DNA of 64,000 nucleotides from Pectobacterium wasabiae CFBP 3304 (lineage in GTDB: Bacteria > Pseudomonadota > Gammaproteobacteria > Enterobacterales > Enterobacteriaceae). Of the stretch, positions 29,060 through 38,209 are shown piece by piece. The notes beneath the pieces were generated by a model. The model had not been told where the DNA came from, did not search any database, and was given only the letters and a program-made list of their open reading frames with translations. The stretch covers positions 4,979,229 to 5,043,228 of the forward strand of contig NZ_CP015750.1 in NCBI RefSeq assembly GCF_001742185.1, given 5' to 3'. Each line of letters opens with the position of its first letter. The first letter of the stretch is position 1. A program made the position numbers and the translations under genes.

Positions 29060-31807
29060 ATGACCACCCTGAACAAAGCACTGACCCGCCCTGCCGCCAT
29101 TATGGGCATTCCTCTCGTCCCGTTCGTGATCGTCAGCGGGGCTATTGTCCTGCTGTCGGTTTACACCAGCTATTACCTTACCTTGTTATTAATCCCTGCC
29201 TGGCTGGAAATGAAGGCAAAAGCCCGAACGGATATTCATTATTTCGGACTGCTGTGGCTGGCCTTTAAAACCCGTGGGCGATTTGCCACGAATCGATATT
29301 TCGGTGCCAATGCAGTGCTGGCAAACCACTATGACGCCGTCGATGTTTCGGAGTTTACCGATAAGATGAAATTAAACGAGCGCATCACGCTGGATAAGTA
29401 CATTCCTTATTCCTCCCACATTCATCCTCACATAATACGAAATCGTTCCGGTGACTTAGTCGCTACTTGGGAATTGGACGGCACTGTTTTTGAATGTGAG
29501 GATGAACATCATCTGACATTGCTGGCAAGCCACCTTAACAACCTGATCCGCTCGTATGAAGGGCTACCGATCACTTTCTATATTCACCGCATACGAGAGC
29601 AATATCAGGATGGCTTTGATGCCAGTTCGGGCATCCCCTTTTCGGATGAAGTTACTGAGCGCTATTACCAACCAATAAACGAGCAACCACTCTGGCGGCA
29701 CCGACTGTTTTTTACTGTCTGCTATGTCCCTTTCTCCATGCTGGAGAAAAAAGTCATGAAGACGCAGCCAGCCGGAAAAAGGAAAGTGGCGCTGGATGAC
29801 GCCCTGAAAGAGATGCTGGAGCACCATGAAGCCATCAACACCACCCTGTCACGTTACGTGGCAACGTCTTTGGGCCTCTATGAGGAGAAAGGTCGGGTTT
29901 ACTCTTCGCAACTGGCTTTCTACCATCGCCTGGTGACGGGGAAATGGCAGAACGTGGCAGTGACGCGCACACCGTTTTATCACACACTCAGCACGCCGGA
30001 TGTGTTCTTCACCACCGATACCGCCGAATGTCAGACGGTCGGCGGTTCCCGCTTCTTCCGTAGTCTGGAAATTAAAGACTATTCACCGGAAACCTATACC
30101 GGGCTGCTCGATGCGCTGCTGTATGCCGAAAGCGAGTATGTGCTGACGCAGTCTTTCACCTGTATGGCACGGGATGAAGCGCAAAATCATATCCGACTGG
30201 CGGAAAAACGGCTGAACTCAACTGACGATGACGCCATTTCACAGCGTGAAGAATTGATCGTCTTACGTGATCTGCTTCAGTCCGGGCATGTGTCTTGCGG
30301 CAAGTATCACTTTTCCCTTCTGGTCTCGTCCGCCAGCGCCGATCAGGTGGTAAAGGAGACCAATGCGCTGGCCCAGCCTTTTAACGACCTCGGCATCATG
30401 ACATCCCTGTCCACGCTGTCGTTACCTGCCGCCTATCTGGCTCAACTCCCCGGCGTCTACTCGCTGCGACCGCGGCTGGTGGTGGTCAGTAGCCAGAACT
30501 ACGCAGATATGGGGAGTCTGCATAACTTTCATCCTCACAAGCGTAACGGCAATCCGTGGGGTGAGGCGATTGCCATCCTGAAATCCCCCGGTGGTGGCGG
30601 TTATTATCTGAACTTGCATGACAGTCAGGCAGGACGAGATGACTTCAATGAGAAAACGCCGGGGAATACCGCCATCATCGGTAAGACAGGTTCAGGAAAG
30701 ACCCTGCTGATGACGATGATGAAACAGTTGATGCAGAAGTACCGCAATGCGGCGACATTCTCCGCCTCTGCCACCATCAAACGGCTGACCACCGTTTACT
30801 TTGATAAAGACAGAGCGGCGGAGATGTCGATCCGCCAGATGGGCGGTCGCTATTTCCGTATCCGAACCGGCATTCCTACCGGATTTAACCCATTTTCACT
30901 CGCACCTACTCGACGGAATATCAGCTTTATCAAGCGGCTGATCCGGATGCTGTGCCGTCGTGACGGTAAGCCACTTGATCCCCGCGATGAAGAGCGTATC
31001 AGCACAGCGGTGGATACCATTATGCTGGACTATCCGCCGGAATATCGCCGTTATGGTATTACCCGATTGCTGGAAGTATTGCCCGAACCACCGACCAAGG
31101 AGGCCCGAACTAACGGTCTGCGTATACGACTGAAGCAGTGGGCGCAGGATGGTGAACTTGGCTGGGTATTCGATAACGAGGAGGACACGTTCAACATCGG
31201 CGATATTGATAACGTTGGTATCGATGGTACGGAATTCCTGGATGATGACGACATTCGCGGGCCGATCACCTTTTACCTGCTGTACCGCGTCACCAGCCTG
31301 CTGGATGGTCGCCGACTGGTGATGTTCATGGATGAGTTCTGGAAATGGCTGGCTGATGTCGAGTTTTCTAAATTCTCCCTCAATATGCTCAAGGTGATTC
31401 GCAAACTGAACGGCATTTTTATCCCCGCCACCCAGTCACCCGATGAAATCGTCAGGCATCCCATCGCTCCGGCGATCATTGAGCAGTGCAGCACGCAAAT
31501 CTTTCTCGCTAACCCCAAGGCCAGCCATACGGATTACGTGGAGAAAATGAAAGTCCCGGAAAGCGTTTACGACATGGTTCGCAGCCTCGATCCGAGCGAG
31601 CACTATATGGTTATCCTAAAAACACCACTGCGTGCTGGTGAAACTCGCCCGTTTGTCGCCATGGCAAGAATGGATTTATCGGGGCTCGGGAACATCACCA
31701 AAATCCTGAGCGGCAGCGAAGACAACCTGAAAATATTTGATGCTATTTATCAGGAAGGCATGTCCCCTCAAGACTGGAAAGAAACGTTCCTTAACCAGGC
31801 TATCTGA
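29060..31807 (+). CDS. virB4: VirB3-VirB4 fusion ATPase of the secretion system
   Basis: 915-residue inner-membrane-associated ATPase. The first ~75 residues are VirB3-like, with two hydrophobic segments and WLEMKAKARTDIHYF. The rest is VirB4: a CagE/TrbE N-terminal domain, Walker A IIGKTGSGKTLL (about residue 538), Walker B RRLVMFMDEFWKWL and the downstream PATQSPDEI motif. VirB4 powers pilus assembly and substrate transfer. VirB3-VirB4 fusions are known in several secretion systems, which explains why no separate virB3 is found. GGGGGA ribosome site just before the start. Confidence 0.93.
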   Translation: MTTLNKALTRPAAIMGIPLVPFVIVSGAIVLLSVYTSYYLTLLLIPAWLEMKAKARTDIHYFGLLWLAFKTRGRFATNRYFGANAVLANHYDAVDVSEFTDKMKLNERITLDKYIPYSSHIHPHIIRNRSGDLVATWELDGTVFECEDEHHLTLLASHLNNLIRSYEGLPITFYIHRIREQYQDGFDASSGIPFSDEVTERYYQPINEQPLWRHRLFFTVCYVPFSMLEKKVMKTQPAGKRKVALDDALKEMLEHHEAINTTLSRYVATSLGLYEEKGRVYSSQLAFYHRLVTGKWQNVAVTRTPFYHTLSTPDVFFTTDTAECQTVGGSRFFRSLEIKDYSPETYTGLLDALLYAESEYVLTQSFTCMARDEAQNHIRLAEKRLNSTDDDAISQREELIVLRDLLQSGHVSCGKYHFSLLVSSASADQVVKETNALAQPFNDLGIMTSLSTLSLPAAYLAQLPGVYSLRPRLVVVSSQNYADMGSLHNFHPHKRNGNPWGEAIAILKSPGGGGYYLNLHDSQAGRDDFNEKTPGNTAIIGKTGSGKTLLMTMMKQLMQKYRNAATFSASATIKRLTTVYFDKDRAAEMSIRQMGGRYFRIRTGIPTGFNPFSLAPTRRNISFIKRLIRMLCRRDGKPLDPRDEERISTAVDTIMLDYPPEYRRYGITRLLEVLPEPPTKEARTNGLRIRLKQWAQDGELGWVFDNEEDTFNIGDIDNVGIDGTEFLDDDDIRGPITFYLLYRVTSLLDGRRLVMFMDEFWKWLADVEFSKFSLNMLKVIRKLNGIFIPATQSPDEIVRHPIAPAIIEQCSTQIFLANPKASHTDYVEKMKVPESVYDMVRSLDPSEHYMVILKTPLRAGETRPFVAMARMDLSGLGNITKILSGSEDNLKIFDAIYQEGMSPQDWKETFLNQAI

Positions 31808-31830
31808 TACTCACCTCGGAGGTTATCACC

Positions 31831-32547
31831 ATGCAAACCAGAAACGTCTTTCTGGCGTTATCGCTATTGGTTTCCACACCCGCACTCAGCGCTGGTATCC
31901 CGGTGTTTGATGCCGCCAGTAATACCGAGTCAATTAACCAATGGATACAGAAACTCCAGCAATGGCAGGAAACGGTCACCCATTATAAAAGCGAACTTGA
32001 TGCCTATAAGCAGCAACTAGCGACCGCAACAGGTATACGCGATATTCAGGGATTTCTCCGCGAGGCGAAAAGCCTGAAAAACGATATTGAACATCTCCGT
32101 AAAAATGGTATTTCACTGGATGACCTGCTGACCAACCCAAGCGGTTATTATTCTTCTGACCTTCAGCGCCTATATAACAAATATCAATCGTTCGATATTT
32201 GTAATCAGTCCAGTTCATCGCAACGTTATCTGGAAAGTTGCAAACAACTTGTCCTCAATCAGGCAGTATCGATTGAAAATACCAGCGAGGTCCAAAACAA
32301 GATTAATAGCACATTAAACGATATATCAGACTTATCCGACCGTATTGCCAACGCCAAAGACTCGAAAGAGTCACAGGACCTGGCTAACGCGGTAGCAGCC
32401 AAAAGCGTACAATTGAACGCATTAACCAGCCAATGGGAAATGTCAGTCAAGCAGGCTGAACAGCGTTCCGTGATGTTGACTCAACAGCGACAAAAAGCAT
32501 TCAATGAACAACAACTCGCCGCTCCGATTCCTGACTTTAATCATTGA
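31831..32547 (+). CDS. virB5: VirB5-like minor pilus protein
   Basis: Periplasmic or pilus-tip protein, 238 residues. The signal peptide ends PALSAG. The mature part starts IPVFDAASNTESINQWIQKLQQWQETV, which is typical of VirB5/TraC, and is strongly helical with coiled-coil potential along its length (repeated Q/K/E-rich helices to about residue 225). VirB5 helps pilus growth and recipient contact. GGAGG ribosome site; position after virB4 fits the usual order. Confidence 0.87.
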   Translation: MQTRNVFLALSLLVSTPALSAGIPVFDAASNTESINQWIQKLQQWQETVTHYKSELDAYKQQLATATGIRDIQGFLREAKSLKNDIEHLRKNGISLDDLLTNPSGYYSSDLQRLYNKYQSFDICNQSSSSQRYLESCKQLVLNQAVSIENTSEVQNKINSTLNDISDLSDRIANAKDSKESQDLANAVAAKSVQLNALTSQWEMSVKQAEQRSVMLTQQRQKAFNEQQLAAPIPDFNH

Positions 32548-32557
32548 GAGGGTAAGA

Positions 32558-32782
32558 ATGAAAACATCACTTTGCATTTTTCCGATTATTTTAAGCTCAT
32601 TATTTCTATCGGGGTGTGACAACCCGAAATCAACGCAGTGGTACAAAGAACATCCGGATGAAATGAGTAAGCGATATAAAGCGTGTGAATCATCCGGTGA
32701 TGACTCTCAAGATTGTAAAAATGCACGAGAAGCACGATTTGAACTCCGTCAGGAAAATGCCAAGGTTCCCGATTTGAATTAA
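32558..32782 (+). CDS. EexN-like entry-exclusion lipoprotein
   Basis: 74-residue lipoprotein. The signal ends LFLSGCDN, then comes the EexN-type pattern TQWYKEHPDEMSKRYKACESSGDDSQDCKNAREARFE with two Cys residues. EexN-type proteins block transfer into cells that already carry the same element. I chose the Met at 32558, preceded by GAGGGT, over an upstream Met at 32504. Its position between virB5 and virB6 is the usual one for eex genes in this operon type. Confidence 0.82.
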   Translation: MKTSLCIFPIILSSLFLSGCDNPKSTQWYKEHPDEMSKRYKACESSGDDSQDCKNAREARFELRQENAKVPDLN

Positions 32783-32793
32783 AGGGGTCATCT

Positions 32794-33834
32794 ATGTCAG
32801 GTGGTATGTTTGTTGGAATGAACAACACAATCACTGACGGTTTACATGCCGTACTGCGGGGACAAACCTCTGTGTACGGCGATATGGTAAGCATTATTGC
32901 CGTCAGCTCCTTCACGTTATTTGTCACGTATCGGGGTTATCAAACCCTGGCTGGAAAACTCCAAACGCCTGTAGAAGATGTCATATGGGATGTCGGGCGA
33001 ATGCTATTAATCATGACATTCGTTTTAAATCTCGATGGCTGGCTGGATTTAGCCATTTCTTCCATTAACGGATTAACTGACGGCGTCAGCGGTGATGACA
33101 ATGTCTGGGTGTTACTGGATACCGTCTGGGCGAAAGCGCAAACGATAGGACAAAAGCTTTATCAACAGGATGATTCCACCTATGTAAAACTCAACGGCGG
33201 TATTGCCCAACTGCTGGTCTGGGGAGGTGCAATCGTCACTCTGCTATTTGGTTCGGCAGTTAACCTGTTAGCCGGAATTGTCATTGTATTAATGACCACC
33301 ACTGCACCGTTATTTATTTTCTGCCTGCTGTATGGATTCCTTATTCCAATGTTTAACAACTGGCTGAAAATTATCTTCACGGTGATCCTGACGATTATGT
33401 TTTCCGCGTTATCCATCAGGATTGTCATTAATTATCTCAATGGCTTATTAGATAAAGCGGTTAACTTTGCAGATAGCGCCAATATCATCACACTGGGTGT
33501 TCAGTGCTGCGTTGCTGGTGTTATTTCCGGCGTCATTATCTGGTTTTCAGCCAAAATCGCGAACGCATTAGGTGGCGTTGCCGTTCAAGCAGCACTACAG
33601 GGTGCCGCTATGGGCGGCCTACGTGGGCTGGCGAAACCATCTTCTGACGCAGCGAAACCGGTCATGAAAGCCGGTGCGACAGGTGCGCGACTTGCGACAA
33701 AAGCGGGCGTCAGCGCCGCTACTGCAACAGGTTCACTTATCGCCGCAGGCACCAGCAAAGCCCTATCCGCATGGCAAAAACGTGCGGCGTCTATCGATAG
33801 CATGAAGCGTTTCAACCAACAGCGTAACCGCTAA
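32794..33834 (+). CDS. virB6: VirB6-like inner-membrane channel protein
   Basis: Polytopic inner-membrane protein of 346 residues in the TrbL/VirB6 family. Hydrophobic segments lie at roughly 35-50, 68-85, 145-200 (several), and 235-255. The tail of about 75 residues is rich in Ala, Lys and Gly and probably cytoplasmic. VirB6 forms part of the substrate path across the inner membrane. AAAGGGG ribosome site 10 bases upstream. Confidence 0.87.
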   Translation: MSGGMFVGMNNTITDGLHAVLRGQTSVYGDMVSIIAVSSFTLFVTYRGYQTLAGKLQTPVEDVIWDVGRMLLIMTFVLNLDGWLDLAISSINGLTDGVSGDDNVWVLLDTVWAKAQTIGQKLYQQDDSTYVKLNGGIAQLLVWGGAIVTLLFGSAVNLLAGIVIVLMTTTAPLFIFCLLYGFLIPMFNNWLKIIFTVILTIMFSALSIRIVINYLNGLLDKAVNFADSANIITLGVQCCVAGVISGVIIWFSAKIANALGGVAVQAALQGAAMGGLRGLAKPSSDAAKPVMKAGATGARLATKAGVSAATATGSLIAAGTSKALSAWQKRAASIDSMKRFNQQRNR

Positions 33835-33921
33835 TCCCCTCCTAACGCAGTCTCTCCACCGCGTGCCGTGGCAACCGCCGCCGGTACGGCATTTCTGTCT
33901 TCGACAAACACAGGAATCGAT

Positions 33922-34062
33922 ATGAAATCCAGCCTCGTCTTTCTGATGCTGTGCGTCCTCACAGGCTGTGCGCAGCATCGGCACGACCTCCCGCCGGTAT
34001 CTGGCGATCCTCAACCAGTTAATTCTCCCGCAATTATTCAGGAGCTGACAAAGCATGTCTGA
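33922..34062 (+). CDS. virB7: VirB7-like lipoprotein
   Basis: 46-residue lipoprotein: MKSSLVFLMLCVLTGCAQ with the lipobox LTGC, then a short Pro-rich mature part. Size, position between virB6 and virB8, and lipobox match VirB7, which stabilises the VirB9/VirB10 outer-membrane core. The frame is open further upstream (33868), but the Met at 33922 starts the signal peptide. It overlaps virB8 by 8 bases. Confidence 0.8.
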   Translation: MKSSLVFLMLCVLTGCAQHRHDLPPVSGDPQPVNSPAIIQELTKHV

Positions 34063-34738
34063 AACAGAAAACATCATTGCGTCATCCCGCGCCTTTGAAT
34101 CTGTCCTGCTGGAAAAGGATGAACGGGAAAAAAAGATGGCGTGGCGAATAGCGGTCATAGGGTTTGCTCTGGCCGCAATGGCGATCACCGCACTGATTAT
34201 TCTGCTACCGCTGAAAACCACCGAAATCGAATTATGGTCGGTGGATAAACAGACCGGACGTTATGAATATATGACCCGGATTAAAGAGCAGAGTATTTCC
34301 ACAGAGAAAGCACTGGCTCAGGCGTTAGCGGCGCATTATGTCAGGCTCCGCGAGGGCTATAACTATTTTGCTCTCCAGCGCGATTATGACGATGTACAGT
34401 TATTCAATAGCGACAGCGTTAACAGGGATTATCTCGACGGGTTTAACAGCAATCAGGCACCCGATGTCATTTTCAATAAAGCGGAATATGTCGTGTCTAT
34501 CGACATTATTTCCAACGTTCACGCGACCGCTACAGCGCCTGACCATCTGGCAACCCTACGCATTAAACGGACTATCCGCCGCATTGTCGATAACTCGGTT
34601 AAAACAGAGGTCTGGAACATCCGCCTGACTTATCGCTACCTCCCACGAAAACAACTGACAGACAGCCAGCGAGAAGTGAATCCTCTGGGGTTCATCGTGA
34701 CCAGCTACCAACGCGATAAAGAACTGAGGGGTGAATGA
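34055..34738 (+). CDS. virB8: VirB8-like assembly protein
   Basis: Bitopic inner-membrane protein, 227 residues: a short cytoplasmic part, one membrane segment (AVIGFALAAMAITALIILLPL, about residues 33-53) and a periplasmic NTF2-like domain. The domain includes VRLREGYNYFALQRDYDDVQLF and TYRYLPRKQLTDSQREVNPLGFIVTSY, typical of VirB8. It is a nucleation factor for the secretion channel. Overlaps virB7 and virB9. Confidence 0.92.
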   Translation: MSETENIIASSRAFESVLLEKDEREKKMAWRIAVIGFALAAMAITALIILLPLKTTEIELWSVDKQTGRYEYMTRIKEQSISTEKALAQALAAHYVRLREGYNYFALQRDYDDVQLFNSDSVNRDYLDGFNSNQAPDVIFNKAEYVVSIDIISNVHATATAPDHLATLRIKRTIRRIVDNSVKTEVWNIRLTYRYLPRKQLTDSQREVNPLGFIVTSYQRDKELRGE

Positions 34739-35628
34739 TGCTGAAAACAACCGTGATCTTATGGTTCCTTCTGATGTCATCCACAGCCTGGGGCGCGGCG
34801 ATACCGCGCAGCAGCACGTATGACAGCCGAATGCAGAATGTCACCTATAACAGTCAAAATGCGACCATCGTCAACACCCGCCCCGGCTACCTCACCACAC
34901 TCCTGTTTGATGACGATGAAGAAGTCATCGACGCGCAGGCAGGGTTTCCGAAGGGCTGGAAAGTCACTAAAAGCGATAACCGGGTCGGTGTCAGCCCAAA
35001 TCCCATAACCCAACCGGTAACCGATGATAACGGCAACAACGTCAATAAAGTGTTTCTGCCAACGGCGAGCGAGTGGAGAACCAATCTCTTTGTCGTGACA
35101 TCAAAGCGCGACTACAGTCTGGAACTGAACGTACTGGAGAATGACTCGCCTTCACAGGCCTTTATTATCCGTTTTCGCTATCCGGATGACGAGCGCAGAC
35201 GATCAGAGGCAGCCAGCGCAGCGCGTCTGAAACTCCTGCGTCAAACACAGGAAAAGCAGCAGATAGCGACAGCATTTGAGCAGGCTACCACGCCACGCAA
35301 CTGGCTCTATACCAAGCGAGTCGCAGCGGGTTCAGCCTCCATTGCACCAGATTTTACTTACGATAATGGCCGCTTTATCTATCTCGGTTTTTCTCCCGTC
35401 AAAACCCTTCCGTCGATCTTCCGGGTCGTTAACGGGCAGGAACAAACCGTAACACCCCGCATAACCAAACACGGAAACTACACCGTGGTCGTCGTGCGGG
35501 CAATGTCGCCACAGTTGGTATTGCGCTACGGCAGCGCGGTAGTCGGGATTGAGAATACGTCATTCGGCATCGCCACTACTGGCAGCGGTGACACCGTTTC
35601 ACCTGTCGTCACACTGGAGGCCAGATGA
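34735..35628 (+). CDS. virB9: VirB9-like core-complex protein
   Basis: Periplasmic/outer-membrane core subunit, 297 residues. The signal peptide ends SSTAWGAA. The N-terminal domain has GWKVTKSDNRVGVSPN and TNLFVVTSKRDYSLELNVL, and the C-terminal domain has RNWLYTKR, APDFTYDNGRFIYLGF and NGNYTVV-like HGNYTVVVV, the VirB9/CagX pattern. It starts inside the virB8 stop region (ATGATG) and overlaps virB10 by 4 bases. Confidence 0.93.
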   Translation: MMLKTTVILWFLLMSSTAWGAAIPRSSTYDSRMQNVTYNSQNATIVNTRPGYLTTLLFDDDEEVIDAQAGFPKGWKVTKSDNRVGVSPNPITQPVTDDNGNNVNKVFLPTASEWRTNLFVVTSKRDYSLELNVLENDSPSQAFIIRFRYPDDERRRSEAASAARLKLLRQTQEKQQIATAFEQATTPRNWLYTKRVAAGSASIAPDFTYDNGRFIYLGFSPVKTLPSIFRVVNGQEQTVTPRITKHGNYTVVVVRAMSPQLVLRYGSAVVGIENTSFGIATTGSGDTVSPVVTLEAR

Positions 35629-36857
35629 CTGATAAAGCAGACCCAGAGACAACGGAAAAAACCGTGACGGAGCTGGAGGCTGAAGCCCGTGAACGCGCCC
35701 GTTCAGCGATGGCGAGTCAGGCACCAGAGCAAAACACACCTCCCGGCCAACCTGAAGTGACCCGCTTCAAAAAAGCCTCCAGCCGCCGGACGCTGCTGGT
35801 CAGCCTGCTAAGTCTAGGCGCACTGATTGCACTGGCATTGGGTGGAGATCGCTTCCTTGTCGCATTAAAGCAAAGCGATAATAAGTCGATTGAAACCTCA
35901 GCACCGCCATCAGCCAGTACAGGGCAACATGAGCGTAAAAACCTCGGTATGGACAATAATCCGTTCGGCCTGTTCGGTCAGGACAAACAGGAAACCGCAA
36001 CAGATAATCCCCCAATACAGACTGCATCACCGTCAGAGCCACCTGCTTTAAATAAGGCGGCGGCACTAGTCGATGGGTCAAGCAGTGCCGCTGAATCCAC
36101 ACAACGCGGTAATACTCAGGCTTCACAAACTGCCCCTTCCGACACACAGAGCTATCAGAACAAAGGCACACCAGAAACCACGTCTGGCACAGAGGCTAAC
36201 GACACCAATCCCGGTATTGCAAAAGTGACCAGCGTTAGGCAACTGGGTCTCGATCCCAATCTTTACCTTCCGGTTGATCGTTATATTCCATGCTCAATGA
36301 TGCGGCGTTTTGTCTCTGACGTGGGCGGTCGTATTTCCTGCCTTATCGGCGAAGACGTCTACAGCGCTAACCATTACGTGAAGTTGCTCCCTGCCGGAAC
36401 CGTCGCCAGAGGCATCTACCGCACCGGGGCGCTGCAACATGGCCGGAGCCGGATGTTTGTCATCTGGACGGAATTACGCACACCGGAACCCGGTAGCCTG
36501 CAAATTCCGCTGGTTGATACCGAAGCCACCGGCCCGCTGGGTGAGGCTGGGATTAGCGGCTGGATTGATACCCATTTCTGGGAACGGTTCGGCAATGCGT
36601 TGATGTTGAGCACCGTACAGGACGTGGCTGCCGCCGCATCAGATTCAGCACCGGGGAAAGACCGCAATACCGACTACACCGAAAACACCCGCTCTGCCGC
36701 GTCAGAAATGGCGAAAACGGCGTTAGAAAACAGCATCAATATCCCGCCCACGATGTACCTCAATCAGGGAGATTTGATCGGCATCATGACCGGTACGGAT
36801 ATCGATTTCTCTTCCGTTTATCAGCTACGTCTAAAAAAGAGGTGGTATGAGCGCTGA
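35625..36857 (+). CDS. virB10: VirB10-like core-complex protein
   Basis: 410-residue protein spanning both membranes. The cytoplasmic N-terminus is charged, one membrane segment lies at about 56-76, then there is a long Pro/Ser/Thr-rich periplasmic linker (to about 195). The C-terminal TrbI domain has IPCSMMRRFVSDVGGRISCLIGEDVYS, LLPAGTVARG, GSLQIPLVDTEATGPLGEAGISGWIDTHFWERFG and MYLNQGDLIGIM. VirB10 senses ATP use and gates the channel. Overlaps virB9 and virB11. Confidence 0.93.
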   Translation: MTDKADPETTEKTVTELEAEARERARSAMASQAPEQNTPPGQPEVTRFKKASSRRTLLVSLLSLGALIALALGGDRFLVALKQSDNKSIETSAPPSASTGQHERKNLGMDNNPFGLFGQDKQETATDNPPIQTASPSEPPALNKAAALVDGSSSAAESTQRGNTQASQTAPSDTQSYQNKGTPETTSGTEANDTNPGIAKVTSVRQLGLDPNLYLPVDRYIPCSMMRRFVSDVGGRISCLIGEDVYSANHYVKLLPAGTVARGIYRTGALQHGRSRMFVIWTELRTPEPGSLQIPLVDTEATGPLGEAGISGWIDTHFWERFGNALMLSTVQDVAAAASDSAPGKDRNTDYTENTRSAASEMAKTALENSINIPPTMYLNQGDLIGIMTGTDIDFSSVYQLRLKKRWYER

Positions 36858-37863
36858 AAATCTGTCGCTGGATTTTATGAAAAACCAATTGTTCGGCGAT
36901 TATCTCAAACTGGATGGCCTGACGGAAATCGCTATTAACCGCCCCGGAGAGATCCACACCAAAATAAACGGCCGATGGCAGAAGCATAATTCTCCGGTTA
37001 CGTTGCGTCAGTGCCATGCGTTTGCCAAAGCGTTGGCCTCATGGAATGAGGACAATATCGATGATACCTCCCCTATCCTTTCCGCCACATTAGGATCAGG
37101 TGAACGTGTCCAGACCATTATTCCCCCAGCCTGCGAGCGGAATACCGTATCTATTACGCTGCGAAATCCGTCATTTGAGCAGAAAACGCATCGGTCCTGG
37201 ATTGATGCCGGGTTTTATAACCGGATAGCGGGTAAGGAGAGAAACGAAAGCAAAGATGATGAACTGACCCGATGCTACAACAATGGCGATATCCCCCACT
37301 TTATCGAAAAGGCCGTCGAGTACGGCAAAACCCTCTTTATTGTTGGTGAAACCGGCTCCGGTAAAACCACCTATATGAAGACACTGCTGCACTATATTCC
37401 AGCACATCTCAGGCTAACCACGATTGAAGATAATCCCGAAATCCGGTTTTACCACCACGCTAATTATGTCCATCTGTTTTACCCGGCAGATGCCGGAGAC
37501 GAGGCGATTATCACCCCCAGTCGATTGATTCGGGCCAATTACCGTATGAATCCGGATCGCATTCTGCTGGCAGAAATTCGTGGGCGGGAGGCGTGGGACG
37601 CGCTGAAAATTATCGGTTCTGGGCATGAAGGTCTTATCACCTCCCTGCATGCAGGCAGCCCGGAAGAATGTATTGAAGGGATCATTGACCGCTGCTATGA
37701 GAACCCTGACTGTAAAAATATCCCGTTCGATGTGCTGTTACGCAAGGTGCTTAAATGCGTAGATATCATCGTCAGCGTGGATATTCACGGCGATATTCGC
37801 CGGATGGGGGATATTTATTTCAAACCTGTACACCTTCATCAAATGAAGAAATCATTCAGATAG
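36847..37863 (+). CDS. virB11: VirB11-like traffic ATPase
   Basis: Hexameric cytoplasmic ATPase, 338 residues. Motifs: Walker A VGETGSGKTTYMKT (about residue 168), Asp box TIEDNPEI, Walker B ILLAEIRGREAWDAL, and His box GLITSLHAGSPEE. VirB11 switches the machinery between pilus formation and DNA transfer. It overlaps virB10 by 11 bases and ends the main virB operon. Confidence 0.94.
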   Translation: MSAENLSLDFMKNQLFGDYLKLDGLTEIAINRPGEIHTKINGRWQKHNSPVTLRQCHAFAKALASWNEDNIDDTSPILSATLGSGERVQTIIPPACERNTVSITLRNPSFEQKTHRSWIDAGFYNRIAGKERNESKDDELTRCYNNGDIPHFIEKAVEYGKTLFIVGETGSGKTTYMKTLLHYIPAHLRLTTIEDNPEIRFYHHANYVHLFYPADAGDEAIITPSRLIRANYRMNPDRILLAEIRGREAWDALKIIGSGHEGLITSLHAGSPEECIEGIIDRCYENPDCKNIPFDVLLRKVLKCVDIIVSVDIHGDIRRMGDIYFKPVHLHQMKKSFR

Positions 37864-37906
37864 TTGAACCGTTACCCCCCCCTCATTCCCAATAAAGGTA
37901 TTTGAT

Positions 37907-38209
37907 ATGAAAACGTTCACATTCACCGCCTGCCTTTTCTGCATGAGTTTGCTACTACCCTCTTCCGTAATGGCCGCTGATGCCTGTGAAATTGTTTTAT
38001 GTCTGTACGGTAAAACAACTGGTAACGGAGGAGAAAATGAATGTCAGTCCGCTGAACGCTCTTTCTTTAATGTTGTAAAAAAGAACAGACACGGATTTCA
38101 CCTCAGCCGTACTGCCGATGCCCGAAAAGCCTTATTACTCGAATGCAAATCAGCCGACCCCAAAATTATCGACCAGATAATTAATAAATTTGGCCGCGTG
38201 CATCATTGA
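37907..38209 (+). CDS. TrbM-like conjugal transfer protein
   Basis: Secreted protein of 100 residues. The signal peptide ends SSVMAAD, then ACEIVLCLYGKTTGNGGENECQSAERSFF, and a late Cys in LLECKSADPKIIDQIINKFG. This is the TrbM/KikA pattern of spaced Cys residues; full TrbM is longer (~190), so this is a short form. The role in mating is accessory and poorly known. AAAGGT ribosome site; last gene before the structured non-coding block. Confidence 0.78.
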   Translation: MKTFTFTACLFCMSLLLPSSVMAADACEIVLCLYGKTTGNGGENECQSAERSFFNVVKKNRHGFHLSRTADARKALLLECKSADPKIIDQIINKFGRVHH